Source: Pachyseris speciosa (Eukaryota > Cnidaria > Anthozoa > Scleractinia > Pachyseridae). From it: a stretch of DNA of 64,000 bases. The stretch covers positions 42,501-106,500 of the forward strand of contig JAEMWC010001120.1 in assembly GCA_016490735.1 (NCBI GenBank). Reading direction: 5' to 3'. Below, in pieces: positions 21,300 through 33,222 of this stretch (position 1 is its first letter; each line of letters starts with the position of its first letter). The notes below the pieces were generated by a model, which was not told where the DNA came from, ran no database searches, and saw only the letters and a list, made by a program, of their open reading frames with translations. Made by a program: the position numbers and the translations under genes.

Positions 21300-22296
21300 T
21301 TTTAGCCTGGAATGATGAGGGACGTTCTCTTACTTTTTGGCTCTCCTAACGGCCTAAAACGAAAATGGCTTTTCCCCAGTTTTTGCAGCTTATCTTTCTG
21401 AGCAATGTAGGAGAGTTCAGTAACTCGCTCAGGACCCCTCCCCATATCCCCCTCCCCCAAAGTTAGGAAAGCGTGGACGGTAGGTCACTCTAAACAGTAT
21501 TCTGTCAATGCTAATATGGTTTTAAATAAATACGCCTCCATACTAGGTGAAACGTTGTTGTCAAACAGATGTTTTCGAAAATCCTCTTTTCACTAAAGAT
21601 TACTCAGAAAACAAAAGCACATCTCTAAACGCCTCAGGCTATGTCTACACTATACCGGATGGCTCTTGTGCCGGCACGAAAACCATATCGGATAGGGCTT
21701 TTGTTCACATTCAAAATGATGATTTCGGCACGATTTTTGCGTCGGAGCGATGCTGGGCCGCTGCGGTCTTGAAAGTGAATCGTCACATATCGGATAGGTT
21801 TTCGTGACACTTTCTGGAGTAGTGTGAACAAAGAATCGAACCGAAACGGAAATCAACAACGAGGAGCAAAAATTGGATTCTAGTGGAAAGATAGCGGCGG
21901 TTTTGGGCCACTGCCGTTCACACCAGGCCGAAGTATTTTTCACAACGGCATAAAATGCTATCCGGCATAGTGTAGACTTTAGCCTCAGACGTGAAACATA
22001 TTGGTGGAAGTCTCATTAGTTGCGTCTATGGTGTTTTATCCTCATCTTTCTCATATTATATGATCCTCTACCACTCATATATATTGCTGATTTCTTATTT
22101 GTAGGCTTAACGTTTAGGTCGATCAGTAACCTTAAAATGTATTAGGAGGATATTAGACGTCTTCTGCGACTGGTAGCTTATTTGTTCAAACGCAGGTGTA
22201 TACTTATAACACGATTATCCGACTTGAGCCAGCAAATGAAATGATTTTATTGATCGTGTCCGTGAGAAGCTGACTATTCATTCTTGCATACGGGGC
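21300..22296 (+). promoter_or_regulatory. Duplicated upstream region of PAN-EGF pseudogene
   Basis: Matches the inverse of 50376-51010, upstream of the intact paralogue. Shared blocks include GGGACGTTCTCTTAC, TTTCTGAGCAATGTA, GGTAGGTCACT, AGACGTCTTCTG (22155-22166), GCAGGTG-n-A-n-ACTTATAAC (22192-22210) and ATTTTATTGATCG (22243-22256). The last two lie within about 100 bp of the start and are the best promoter candidates. A MITE has landed inside this copy only (21640-21982). Confidence 0.6.
21640..21982. mobile_element. hAT-like MITE
   Basis: Inverted ends GCTATGTCTACACTATACCGG and CCGGCATAGTGTAGACTTTA are flanked by GCCTCAG on both sides (7 bp, 8 with one mismatch). Absent from the paralogous region near 50.8 kb, so it inserted after the gene duplication. 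Confidence 0.75.
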
Positions 22297-22863
22297 TTGA
22301 TACAATTGAAGAACTTGAATTTTATACAACAGGGGAAAAAAACAACAGTGAAAGTTGTACTGTATGTTTTCGCCGTCTCCACTCTCCTTCTGAAGTGCAT
22401 TTTGAATCAGTTTGTTGACGTAATCTGCGGAAACGAATGTGAGCAGAGTAGTGGTAATGTTGCTCAAACAGGAATCAGTTATCATGCTATGTTGGGCCAG
22501 AGCTTTAAGAACGTTACCGTCAAGAAACCGTTTGACTATCACGTGAAATGCTTTGAAGAGAAATGTAGGTGCCAAGCTTACCAGATGAAGGGCAGTCGCT
22601 GTGAGCTGCTGGAAGAAGACAGATTTTCGTCACCCGATGATTTTGTCGAAGAAGATGGTTACACGTATTTCGACATGACAACAGAATTTGCAATCCAGGT
22701 ATGACGCTTTCTTCTTTTCTTTTTCCAAATACACTAAATTTTCCTGTATTAACAGGATGAACATCAAACAAACAAAACAAAGCAGAAAACTGGCTTTGTT
22801 TGGTCTTTTTTTGCGACCGAATAATCAGAGGATAAATATCGACGTGGACGAGGTATATTTAGT

Positions 22864-23045
22864 AAATAAACCCCTTCTGGCGGCTGGTATGTCGGCTGAT
22901 AATGTCCGCGGCTGAGAGATTGTCCGAAAAATGAATATTTGGCCGAGAAGCGAAGCTTCGAGGGCAAATATGAAATTTTGAGGGCAACCTCTCAGCCAAG
23001 GACATTATCAGCCGACATACCAGCAAGCCAGAAAGGGGTTTATTT
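22864..23045. mobile_element. Foldback MITE inside the pseudogene intron
   Basis: Arms AAATAAACCCCTTCTGG... and its inverse ending GGGGTTTATTT, about 60 bp each, with shared GTATGTCGGCTGATAATGTCC. Immediately downstream (about 23107-23138) lies a poly-C then poly-A run. Confidence 0.8.
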
Positions 23046-23539
23046 ATGTTATAACCCTCCATTAATTTTCATATCGCAATTGAACCGCGCGTAAACATGG
23101 TAAACTCCCCCCCCCCCCCCCCCCCAAAAAAAAAAAAAGCCATGCTAAAGTTGGACGAGAACGGTTGGCTTATTTTACAGTTAGTAATCACAGTGTATTA
23201 ATTCTCTATTTTATAAAATGACTAAGTTTAAATTTGCGTATGACTACATTTTAAAAGTCTACTCGTAATTTTCTTCACATTCAAAGACTATACAGCATAT
23301 TTTGTTGACTTTTTTGTACTTTCCGGAACAGCATTTGCGACCAGCTTCTTAATGTCACTATCGCTAGACTCAACAAAATGAGTTTGGTTTCCTTCCATGT
23401 AAAATAGGAGAACGGAAAAATTGAAACTCTTGTGCTGACTATGTTTCTATTCGACGAAAACAATCGGAGGACAAATATCGAAGCAGGCGGGGGTTATTGC
23501 GTGATAACTGTCCTGTGAGTTTTCACCACGTGACGTTAC

Positions 23540-23672
23540 GTAACCAATAAAATCGCGCCAAAATTAATGGGTGGGTTATAATGCCTGATACCCGTTCTCC
23601 GATTTTGTACCACATGATCTTAAATAACCAATAAAATCGCGCAAAAATTAATTGGTGGATTATAATCAGTGT
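23540..23672. repeat. Direct repeat, spacing ~82 bp
   Basis: AACCAATAAAATCGCGC-AAAATTAAT-GGTGG-TTATAAT occurs twice with small differences. Confidence 0.75.
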
Positions 23673-24557
23673 TATCCCGAAAATACTTGCCGCTACCCCT
23701 GTTAGCCTCACGTAGACTATAATGTATTTTCTATGATCTTTAGTCGAACAACGCATGCTCAAACCAGCCATACAGTAACCAATGCTGCAACCTGAGACTG
23801 TGCGCTCATGGAGGCACGTGCACGGAGCTATGCGACAACGCCAAGCACAAGTTCAACTGCAAATGCACAAAGGAGTATTACAGCAAACACTGTGAGAAGC
23901 GTAGAGCCACATCGAGTAAGCAGCAGCTAGAACAGAACAGATGGAGCCCTTCTGGCGAGTACACTTTGTTTGATCCAACTGGAGGGTCATTATACGAAGT
24001 CTTTGGCGATTTCACTTCTGAAAAAGCATTTGTTTGGACTCTTGTTGAGTCCCTCAGCTTGGCCAACAAACACGAGTTTGCAAACAAAGCATTTTACAAA
24101 GATTACCCTCTCAACAAAAATAAACTCCTTCAACTGGGACAGGTTCCGTCTATCGAAGCCAAGGATGAACTTCACGGCTGCTCATTCCACGCATGTGCGG
24201 GCCACATGCAACTTGAACACCGATGGAATCATAACTACTGATTACTTGAGAGCAAAACTAGGTGACATAGTCGTCATGAGTCTACGCTTCGACGATTGTA
24301 AAAAATATGAATATATCAACATCAGAGGCTTTGATTGTTCTAACTGCACCGCTCATTTTGTCCAAAAGGATAACTGGCACGCCCACATTGATTCATACCA
24401 CGGATCCAAGATTGGGTGTAAATTTGGCAGTGCTCTTGCAGGCTCCGTTAGGTTACCAAGTGAAGAGGATAACTTTGGATGGTATGAAACAGTCAATCCT
24501 ATGCACAGATGCTCATCAAATGACAACTGTACAACATAGTGGTGGTTTGGAGAGTGA

Positions 24558-25714
24558 TAAAATAGCGTGCTTTAAGAAGTTCTTGTAAGACTTAACTAAG
24601 CAGAATATATTAGGTTTAATTGGGTTAGTAGAGAGAATGGGCGATATAGATATGGTATGGCTCATTTTTATTTTATTATAATGCGGAAGAAATGAAAGTT
24701 AAAAAGTTTAAGTTTTGTAGCCTAGCTTTGGTTGATATTGAAATAGCACACCCTTCTACCGAGAGTTACTCTGAAAAGATGATCACTCCGACATGCTTAA
24801 GACATTGACAAGGTAAGGAAACTGAGTAGAGTAAATAATTTCACTACCAAGAGACATGTTACACAATTCACAATTCACGTTTACAGCAATCGTATCACAG
24901 CTTACCCAACAGAGGGCCAATATCATCACGACTTGTCGACCAATCAGATCAATTATAACCATAGACTTGATGAGATCTAAGTGATATACTGTAAATATGC
25001 AACACATTTACATTGAATTGGCAATTCAATTGACTCTGTTCATCACTCTCCGTCTCAGGTATTTTGAACGTCGTTAATTATCACCAACTGTGTGACTGCA
25101 GTTGATCAGAATAACTCCTGTCATAGTGTCAGTTGTGCGATCATACGCTTTAAATACACTTATGTAGATGATAATTAGGTGGTAACTCTTTGACGGTTTA
25201 CGTGGTGTCTTCTATATATCTACACCGTACTAGATAAAGGTTTTATTCTTAACGTTGGCAGAATTCAATGCTTTATGAACTTTAACAACATCTCACTTTC
25301 ACGTTTACGGGTTTGTAACTACGGTTCATAGTAGCTATAAAGTTGCAAAGCATTGTTCAAAGATAAATTTGTAACATTTACTTTAATAATGCCTCGAAGC
25401 ATGAAAAAAGAGATTTAAGGAAAATTAAAATTACCGTAAATTTGCGTAAAGTGAATTACAGACCACTTCGTAAAGCCTTGTAAAGGTAGCCATCGAACGT
25501 AAAGCTTGCGTAAAGGTTGTTGAAAGTTGTTGAGTTCAGATTTACTTTCCTTTACGGCCCATATAAAGTTTGTGTAAAGTTGCACTTTACTAGACTGAAA
25601 GGAAAGTTAATGTAAAGCTGGTGTAGATGTGTCCAATCAGATTACCCTTGTTTGTGTTCTATGTGATGTTTGTTTGAAACCAAATCTTTCACAAAATGAC
25701 ATAAAGCTTTCGTA
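24558..25714. other. No gene seen
   Basis: Non-coding; 25430-25620 is rich in GTAAAG/CTTTAC motifs on both strands. Confidence 0.45.
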
Positions 25715-25797
25715 ACATACATACATACATACATACATACATACATACATACATACATACATACATACATACATACATACATACATACATACATACA

Positions 25798-25828
<31 letters not shown>

Positions 25829-25880
25829 CATACATACATACATACATACATACATGAGCTAACCGGTCGGCGTAATACTA
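25715..25880 (-). repeat. (TATG)n tract joined to a SINE head fragment
   Basis: Plus strand (CATA)n from 25715 to 25855 with one base change near 25798, then TGAGCTAACCGGTCGGC. On the minus strand this reads GCCGACCGGTTAGCTCA, the first 17 bases of the SINE at 13590, followed directly by its tail microsatellite. The SINE body is missing. Confidence 0.8.
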
Positions 25881-26129
25881 TAGCACATACAAATGAACTC
25901 CTGCTCGCAGAGTACGGTAGTGCAAATGGCATGGTGTTATATCGTCTCTTCAATAAGATTTGGGCTGAGCCTGAAGGAGTAAAACCAACGCTAAAAGAAT
26001 AACGAGAAAATAGTACTGTTCTAAATATTTTTATTCAAACAATATTTTCCGATCAGAGTATTGCACAGTGTTCGTCAAATGTAACCCATCGTGCGCATGT
26101 GTTGTTGTTTTACGACTAAAACCAATACA

Positions 26130-26274
26130 CTTCAACTTCTTTGAGTATTTTTTAATAATAAACTTTATTCGACAAATGAACAAACCGTACAACATTACAT
26201 AATCTTTAACAATACACTAACCACAGTTACAAACACAGTACAAAATAACAAAAATCAAATCAATAAATTAATAA

Positions 26275-26329
<55 letters not shown>

Positions 26330-28669
26330 GTCATGCTAGTAAACACTGATGCACTTAAAGAAATAGTGGTAAAGTAATAACCTGACAGATGAGAGGTTTT
26401 TGCAGTACACACTTCTCTTTTAGGAAATGGGAAAAACAAAAATTTAGTAAAGGCAGTGCTAAGAACAAAATTAGAAGAAAATAAATGAATGCTGTAAAAA
26501 TAGCATCTCAAAAGCAAGGAGGTCAGTAGGGACATGCATGCTAATTTGTTAACGGCTTGTCAGAGAAACTAACCATCATTGTTTAAGAGCGGCTCTAAAG
26601 GATCCCACTTCTTCGAAGTAGGGGCTTGTTTATAAGATTCAATTTTAAATTGGGACTTGAGGACCGCCAAAAACATATTTAGCTGAGGGACCTTGCTACT
26701 GGTTTTGCAGCGCAATATTTAATGCCTGGCAATTAGAAAACAGAAATTCAGTTGAAGAGCAAACTTTGTTGTGTCCGGCTTTTGGACAAAAAAGACTGCG
26801 ATATCTTTCAAATAGTCTTGAGGTATAATTCAAGAAGTTTAACAGTGAGACCCTTCCAGAACATATTAACTTTTGGACAATACCAGAAAAGGTGACTTAT
26901 ATTTTCAGGAGCGTTGCTGCAAAAAGATCATTGTGGGTCTTCTTTGATACCAATTTTTGCTAGACAAAAGTTAGTAGGAAGAATTCTGTGCAAATTCTGT
27001 ATTAAAAGTTAATGAGGGTGGAACTTAATTTTAGTGCCCCTGGATGCCAAGGTGTAAGCTGCTTTCCAATCAGCAGTACAACCTTCCTGGGAAAAGGCGG
27101 TGTTCCATTTTAATTGGCTTTCCTGTGGTGCATAACTTTTAAGAAAGACAAGTTTCTTGTAGCCTACCTTAGAATTACCTTTAGAGCATTTAAGAAATGA
27201 GTTAAGGAAAGGGTCCGGTTTAACCAAAACAGTTGTAGAGTCTTGGGAAATTTTTATTATAAAGATATTTAAGAGCGGATCTAAGTCCATAAAATTTCAA
27301 AGGATTTATTTGCATTTTATATAATGCAATAAAATCTTCGAGACAAAGAAAGTTCCAAGGTTCCTTCATTACAGTAAATCTTTGACTTTTGAAATTCCTC
27401 GTAGAAAGAGTTTTTTTCATAGATTGGCTTGTTATCAATCCTAATTAACGAATTAAGCCACAAAGGTTATTCATGATCAAGAAACTGTTGTTTTGTTTTT
27501 ATAACACCTTCAAAATTGATCTCAAACCAAATTTGTAGCAGTTCTCTCGTGAAGTTGTTCTTTACTGAAAAACTCTTGAGCTAGGGAATCAGTCTTGTTT
27601 AAATTGCCCTTATAGGTAAGACTGCCGCCATGTTTTTCGAGTTCAAGGTCGACAATTTCTTTCCATTTGCCGTGGTTCAAAGTGTCCAGGTACTTTCGAA
27701 TCCAAGTAGTTTTTATCTATTTGTTAAAAGAAGATAAGTCAAACATTGTTAGACCGCCATTCTCGTACTTATTTATCAACACGGTTCATTTAATCCTGTC
27801 CCCTTTGTTGTTGCAAAGAATACTATAAAAATGCCATTTATCTCATTGATAAACTTCTGGTTTGTTGCTAAAGGTGTTAAAATATATGTGAGCTGAGATA
27901 AGGCTAGGCTCTTGATAACCTGAATTTTGCCAATAAAAGTTAATCGTCGGTATTCTCAACAGCTGAGAATATCTCTAATCTTGTTCAACCTTTTCTATAT
28001 AATTCAGTTTTAAAGTGACAGCAGGGTCAGTAGAAATCCAAACTCCAAGGACTTTGACTTTATTTTTAGGCCATTTAAAATTCTTTTTGGGGGAGAGTTT
28101 TCTTTCTTACCCTCCACTGACCCGATCCATTACGCTTAAGTTTTCTTGTCATTAAGTCTAAGGCCAGAAGAATTACCGAAGTTCTCAATTGTATCAAGAG
28201 CAGCAGATAAGGAGTCTTGGTTACTGCTAAGGATTAGGGTTATGTCGTCCGTGTCTTGGCTTAATTATTCACGGTGATTCCTTTAATGCTAGTATTAGCT
28301 GTGATATAGCTTTCCCTAGGACTTCTACCGAAAGTATAAATAGGTAGGGTGACAGAGGGCATCCTTGACGAAGACCTCTTTGTAACTTAAAGAAATTACC
28401 TGACCATCCATTGTTTAAAAAGCAGCTTTCAATGTTGTTATAAAACGTTCGAATCCAAGTTGTCAAAGAGGAGCCGAACCCAAAATGTTCAAGCGTACGT
28501 ACGATTGACAAATGACCACTCAAGTGAGTCGAAAGCTTTTTCAAACTCAATAAAAAGTAACAACACAGGGATATGTTGTTCTGCTGCATAGTTTATAATA
28601 CTATCGATCAGTCTAATATTTTCTCCAATAAATCTGCCATTTTAGAAAGCCCGTTTCATCGTTGTTAAT
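26130..28669 (-). mobile_element. L1/Tx1-like LINE, decayed ORF2 fragment
   Basis: Near 28669-28270 (minus) the RT appears: NDETGFLK, RFIGENIRLIDSI, LLLFIEFEKAFDS, then FGFGSSLTTWIRTFYNN and LQRGLRQGCPLSPYLFILS. Near 26830-27010 the C-terminal region NLHRILPTNFCLAKIGIK and ISHLFWYCPKV follows. The 3' end is AATAAAGTTTATTATTAAAAAA at about 26150-26173. Many stops and shifts. ORF1 and endonuclease are absent, because the element meets repeat R at 28670. Confidence 0.75.
26275..26329. repeat. (AAT)n microsatellite
   Basis: About 18 trinucleotide units within the 3' UTR of the LINE. Confidence 0.95.
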
Positions 28670-28717
28670 AGCGGAGCTCCGGCGGCCCGAAGGGCCGCCA
28701 AGCGGAGCACCGTACCT

Positions 28718-28749
<32 letters not shown>

Positions 28750-28828
28750 AAAATGGCTAGCGGTATTGCTCGTAGGCGCGTACGCACGACGACGACGTTG
28801 CCCAATAATTAATAATATCCTAATAATG

Positions 28829-28869
<41 letters not shown>

Positions 28870-28870
28870 C
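28829..28870. repeat. (TAA)n microsatellite in R copy B
   Basis: Expansion of a TAATAATGA stretch that is short in copy A (about 6005-6030). Confidence 0.9.
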
Positions 28871-29010
28871 AATATTTGAGTCCAACATGGCGGCCAAACT
28901 CCACCTGACCAGAGCCTGACCAGCTAGTTTACAGCGCTTATCTCTGATAGTTGGACATCCATTCAAAGGTGACAGACCGCAAACAATTGTTGCTTCTAAA
29001 AATATATACC

Positions 29011-29166
29011 TCTTACTAACCGAGTCCGAGGTCCGTACTGTAAGTTACGGACCGAGTTTTTTCCTGTTGATTTATGGCCCGAGCGCGAAGCGCGCGGGCC
29101 ATGAATTAATGGAAAAAACAATGATCCGTAACTTACAGTACGGACCGAGAAAACGAGGTTAGTAAG
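29011..29166. mobile_element. Foldback MITE nested in R copy B
   Basis: Arms TCTTACTAACCGAG... and ...CGAGGTTAGTAAGA share GTCCGTACTGTAAGTTACGG. The centre has GCGCGAAGCGCGCGGGCC. Not present in copy A. Confidence 0.85.
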
Positions 29167-29307
29167 ATATTTATTATATCTCTGAGGTTAATTTGGCGCG
29201 CGGGAAAGAAACCTTGTTGAAGTTAAGTGGGCCGTACTGTAGAATACGGCCCGCAAAATTGACCAATCACAGCGCGCGTACTAAGTGAGAGATACTATAA
29301 TAAATGC

Positions 29308-29395
29308 ATGTAATGGTCATGTTTTGTAATGGTCATGTTATGGTCATGTTATATTATGTATGTTATGGTTATGTTATGATAGTATTGTAATGGTC

Positions 29396-29406
<11 letters not shown>
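29308..29406. repeat. ATGGTCATGTT minisatellite
   Basis: Seven or so imperfect units of TAATGGTCATGTT, TATGGTCATGTT and TATGGTTATGTT. Confidence 0.8.
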
Positions 29407-29429
<23 letters not shown>

Positions 29430-30948
29430 CATCCGCTGACCAGTATCACGTGAGCATATCGCGGGCTCAAGTTTAGAGCTCATCGAGGTCAGCTGTATTT
29501 TTAAGTTGACCGCTGACCAGGTACTGGCTTTCGATAGGATCGCAGGCTCAAGCCTGATTAACTTAACTAAAACGAGACACCAAAACCAAAACGAGGCTTA
29601 ATCTTACGCGCGCTCTCTCCCGTGCGGCAGCCGCGCGGCTCGAAATTTCACGTTCAGTTCATTCGGTTGGTTTCCTCTTTATGAGCAAAACAATTTCATC
29701 TTCTTCGATTGAAGTTTGTCTTTTAATTCGCGTAAAAAGCATAACAATTTAGAACTTGTTAAAAGATCCTCCGGAAGGTGAATTTGCAAGTGCTAAAAAG
29801 CCCGGAGGCGCGAAAAATTTTTCTCAGGAAAAGCTTCAAACTTGGATCGATTGTGTGGTTGAAGACAAAATGATTTAACGCTTCGAGGGCTTTGCTGTCA
29901 CTTTACCGCGGCATCTTACAGCTCACCAAGAAGCAGATCACCGGCATTTATGGGAGGAACGAGTAGCTCAAACTCTGTGGAAAAAGTTCTTTCTTTGGAC
30001 AAACCGTTTGCTTTTTGCGGACGCGTGTTTTTACTAAAGTGGAAGCTTGCGTATTTTCAAGTGGTAGAAACCTCTACAACACAGGACACTGAGGTAAATT
30101 AAATAAATTGAAGCTTAACATTTGGTTTATTCGTTGTTACTTTTGTTCAAGAATGAAACTTGTATTTTTCTCTCGACTGGATATAAATAACAATCGTCTT
30201 TACTCGTTTTGTACGCAAGAAGTGTTCGCAATTGTTTGCTTGTTTTGTTACGTTGCTTTGCGAACGGGTGTTTTTAATCTGCTTGGCTGACTGTTTTTCG
30301 ACCTCGGTGCCTCGACAGCGTTAAGAAACTTTTGCCCTTATCTTATTGACAGGTAATGGCAATGAGTCCTCGTAAATTTCAGGATTAAAGCACCGGCTCA
30401 ACAGGCTAAACGATCACACATTTTCATCCAACATCGTCAGTTGTCAAACAAACGTTGGGTGGCTAAAGATTGATAGATTGAGTCCACAGAACGATTTTTT
30501 GCGTGTTATCGCTGAAATTTTCAACGTTATGTGGTTCATTTGGTTGTTTTTTACCGTTCGTGCACGATTTGTTTGTTGGAGTCGTTAAACGATCAAACAT
30601 TTATTCGTAATGCGAAATGTTGGATGAAAAGGTTTGATCTAGATCAAACATGGAAAGCCATTTAATGCACTATTGAGAGAGGTGGCTAAAACTTCAAACA
30701 TGCTTGTCCAACGATGTTGAATGAAAATATTTGATCGTTCTTTGATTGCTAAACTCGTTTTCGAACAAACACACGCTTCGACTGTATTGTTTTCTTGTAA
30801 TGTTTTGAGGTTTTTGAACCGCAGCCAATTCCTGTTGACTGCTCTAAATGTAAAATATTGGCGCAAGGAAAGCCATGCGGTGTTGCTCAATACCAGAAAA
30901 AAAAATAATCGTGGAGCTCCGCTTTTAGGCTTGGCTAAATATATATAT

Positions 30949-31630
30949 TACGTTTTGGAATAACCGTTGTTATTGTATTAGCAATGACTTTCATAGCTAT
31001 TTTAAGGGCACCGTTAAGGAGAGTTTAGGGCCACCAGTCTGTGAAAATGTTACTACTTCAAAACGCTGGGAAATTGTTGGGAATACCATATTGAAATGTG
31101 AAAGGAGAATGTAAATTTGATATCATTTGCAAACACCTTGAATTTGACGTCCCAAAACCTTCGTCGCGCTTCAGAAAACCTTATCTCTGCTTAGAGAAGA
31201 ACTCAGCAAGTGTCCTTGCCAAAAATAAGTGCACTGATTAGTTTTGCTTCAAAAATATTCTGTGGCAGGGACACAATATAATGCTGACCACCCTTTATAA
31301 GATCTCTTATCCGTGAGTTAAAATGGCAGGTATTGCCCGAAGTTTCTACTGTGCGACTACTGTAACCGGGCCACTCCTTAAAAAGTCAGTCAATCGTAAC
31401 GCCACTGTACATGTAGAGAACAAATGATGACTGTCTTGACAAGCAAGATATCAACTGTACATTCTCCTTACATTCGACCAATATGGCTCGTACACTTCAG
31501 TATATTTAACAATTTTCTATGAGGGCGCGCTGGATATGAAGTGATAAATAACCAACCAAGTAAAATGTCATTAGTAGTCAATTAATCAATATTGTATTAC
31601 TAGTAGTTCATTATGTAAATTTAGTTGGTA
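30949..31630. other. No gene seen
   Basis: Non-coding sequence without a recognised repeat. Confidence 0.45.
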
Positions 31631-31639
31631 GATTATATA

Positions 31640-31757
31640 GGTAGTTAATTAATTAATCGATACGTTTTATTACTTTAATTGTAGGAGGGCCATTATGGAA
31701 ACTACTGGCTGACCAGTAATCAATGTCTTTACCCTCGTTAAATAAAGTTATATCTAT

Positions 31758-31792
<35 letters not shown>
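31640..31792 (+). mobile_element. LINE 3' tail with (TATC)n
   Basis: GTAGGAGGGCCATTATGG, GACCAGTAATCAATGTC and TTTACCCTCGTTAAATAAAG look like a CR1/L2-type 3' UTR ending in AATAAA. It is followed by a (TATC)n tract (31756-31792) as its terminal repeat. Confidence 0.5.
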
Positions 31793-31831
31793 ACCAAGGA
31801 GGCGAGAAGGCGAGAAGTGAAGGAATGGAAC

Positions 31832-31833
<2 letters not shown>

Positions 31834-31898
<65 letters not shown>
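31834..31898. repeat. (GA)n microsatellite
   Basis: About 32 GA units. Confidence 0.95.
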
Positions 31899-31902
<4 letters not shown>

Positions 31903-32109
31903 AAAAAGGAAACATTTGTCCATCACATGACTAAACAAAAAGGGCGCGAAAACCTTTCGGTGTGTTGCAACGTTTCTGAGGAAAGTTGAATGAATTCTGT
32001 AAAACTCTCCGAGAAGAACGTTGAAGCGTCAGTTTAGGGTCCTTTTTGGAAAAGGTGCAGAGTTTATTTGCTCTGAATAGTTGTAAATGGTCAGTATTTT
32101 GGTAAAAAT

Positions 32110-32298
32110 TATTCAGTCATTTCTCAAAGAGGATGGAACGGCTTTCACGTTGATGTACGAGCCAAAGGAAGCGAATTTGTAATCCGTCACAACAACAGTA
32201 CCATGGGCGAATTTCATCAAAATGAAGACACAATTTCAATTTATTTTGATGGACTGGAACATTGTCTCACGAAACCTGATCGGAAACAAGATATATGA
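32110..32298 (+). pseudogene. Unassigned coding-like tract
   Basis: An open frame without ATG, ending at TGA (32296-32298), reads QRGWNGFHVDVRAKGSEFV, then HNNSTMGEFHQ and IYFDGLEHCLTK. The composition looks protein-like, but I do not recognise the family. Could be an exon or a dead fragment. Confidence 0.25.
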
Positions 32299-32518
32299 GG
32301 GATAAGCAAGACAAATGACCAGGTTATGCTTCAAGAAATGGCTTATAGAAATTTGCGGCGATGCGTGGAACAAAAACTGGAACCGCGGCCGAACAGAATA
32401 ACCAAAACAACAAGAACGGCGATTCTTCTTATTTTTTTACAAAACATTATATCTGTAACTGTAAAGTTTGATGCTAGTGATAGATACGTTGCATCGAGTG
32501 TAGCTGGTCAGAATATTT

Positions 32519-32522
<4 letters not shown>

Positions 32523-32551
<29 letters not shown>
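32523..32551. repeat. (TG)n microsatellite
   Basis: About 14 TG units. Confidence 0.95.
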
Positions 32552-32554
<3 letters not shown>

Positions 32555-33089
32555 TAAGTGTCACTGATCGCTGGAAAGATTTTTAATAGTGGAATATTGC
32601 TGCAAATTTTAGCTGAAGTTCTTGTTTGTTCAGTTAGTTTTCAATGGACTGACCCGAGTGCACAGTAGATTGGTGACGTCGACACTTGTTGTTAAATACA
32701 TATCTTCAATTTCGTTTAGTTAAGTTCCAAAACTCGTTCGGTATTTCCGTAAATAAAAGAGCGCTTTGCTATTAGCTAAACATCAACAGCCCGGAAAATT
32801 TTCTTAGTGTTGCAACAATTTTTTTTAACTCGGTACCAGCATTGTTTCTTGTCGTTCTAAAACACTCAGCAATGAAAAGTTGAATTCCATTTGTATTCGG
32901 TTCCAGTTTCGAAATTTCTACTCGTTAATTCTGCTGCGAGACGATTAATGTTTTAAAGGCTGCCGTTTCGAGGGAAAATTATTGACCATATAAGGTAGTG
33001 CAGATATATGAGCTGAGAGCCTTTATCCGGCTAGCCAATGAGAATGCTGAAAATCTGATATCCGTAGTTCAGTAACAATAGTCCCGCGG

Positions 33090-33222
33090 TTATGTGCAGA
33101 TTTTGGTAAGAATTGTGCACTTTGTGATAAAAGCGCCAAAGTTGATGGCGATAAACAATATAACGTAGGGAATGATTTCAGATATGGAGCCACCGCCGAA
33201 ATTAAGTCTGTCACAAATTAAG
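33090..33222 (+). pseudogene. Unassigned coding-like tract with CxxC
   Basis: Open frame DFGKNCALCDKSAKVDGDK, then YNVGNDFRYGATAEIKS up to TAA at 33220-33222, entered after an AG that could be an acceptor (TATGTGCAG). Family unknown. It may be unrelated to the pseudogene that begins at 33574. Confidence 0.25.

Larger units (their letters stand above)
22297..24557 (+). pseudogene. Decayed PAN-EGF secreted protein gene
   Basis: Exon 1 (to 22698, donor CAG|GTATGA, phase 0) has a hydrophobic leader and a PAN domain. The ATG used by the intact paralogue is lost here (GTG); an upstream ATG at 22297 remains in frame. Exon 2 starts at 23744 after TTTAG and encodes an EGF-like domain (CCNLRLCAHGGTCTEL... 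CKCTKEYYSKHC) and the family's C-terminal domain. Three lesions: a conserved EGF-region Cys is Tyr (PYSNQCC), the frame shifts near 24117-24127, and a conserved Gln near the end is TAG (24537-24539) before WWFGE. The 1,045-bp intron holds a foldback element. Paralogue: 44905-50348, minus strand. Confidence 0.8.
28670..30948 (-). mobile_element. Repeat R, copy B (inverted)
   Basis: Inverse of copy A: begins AGCGGAGCTCC at 28670 with the GC hairpin, and ends GGAGCTCCGCTTTTAGGC and TTGGCTAAATATATA at 30948. Internal blocks such as CCGCTGACCAGTATCACGTG and TCTCGACTGGATATAAATAA match copy A. Extra material not in A: a foldback (29011-29166), an ATGGTCATGTT minisatellite and an (AAT)n tract. Confidence 0.75.

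Noticed and set aside
23107..23138. Poly-C/poly-A junction as a retrotransposon tail
   Set aside because: No adjacent 3' UTR or target duplication; may be a sequencing or slippage artefact.
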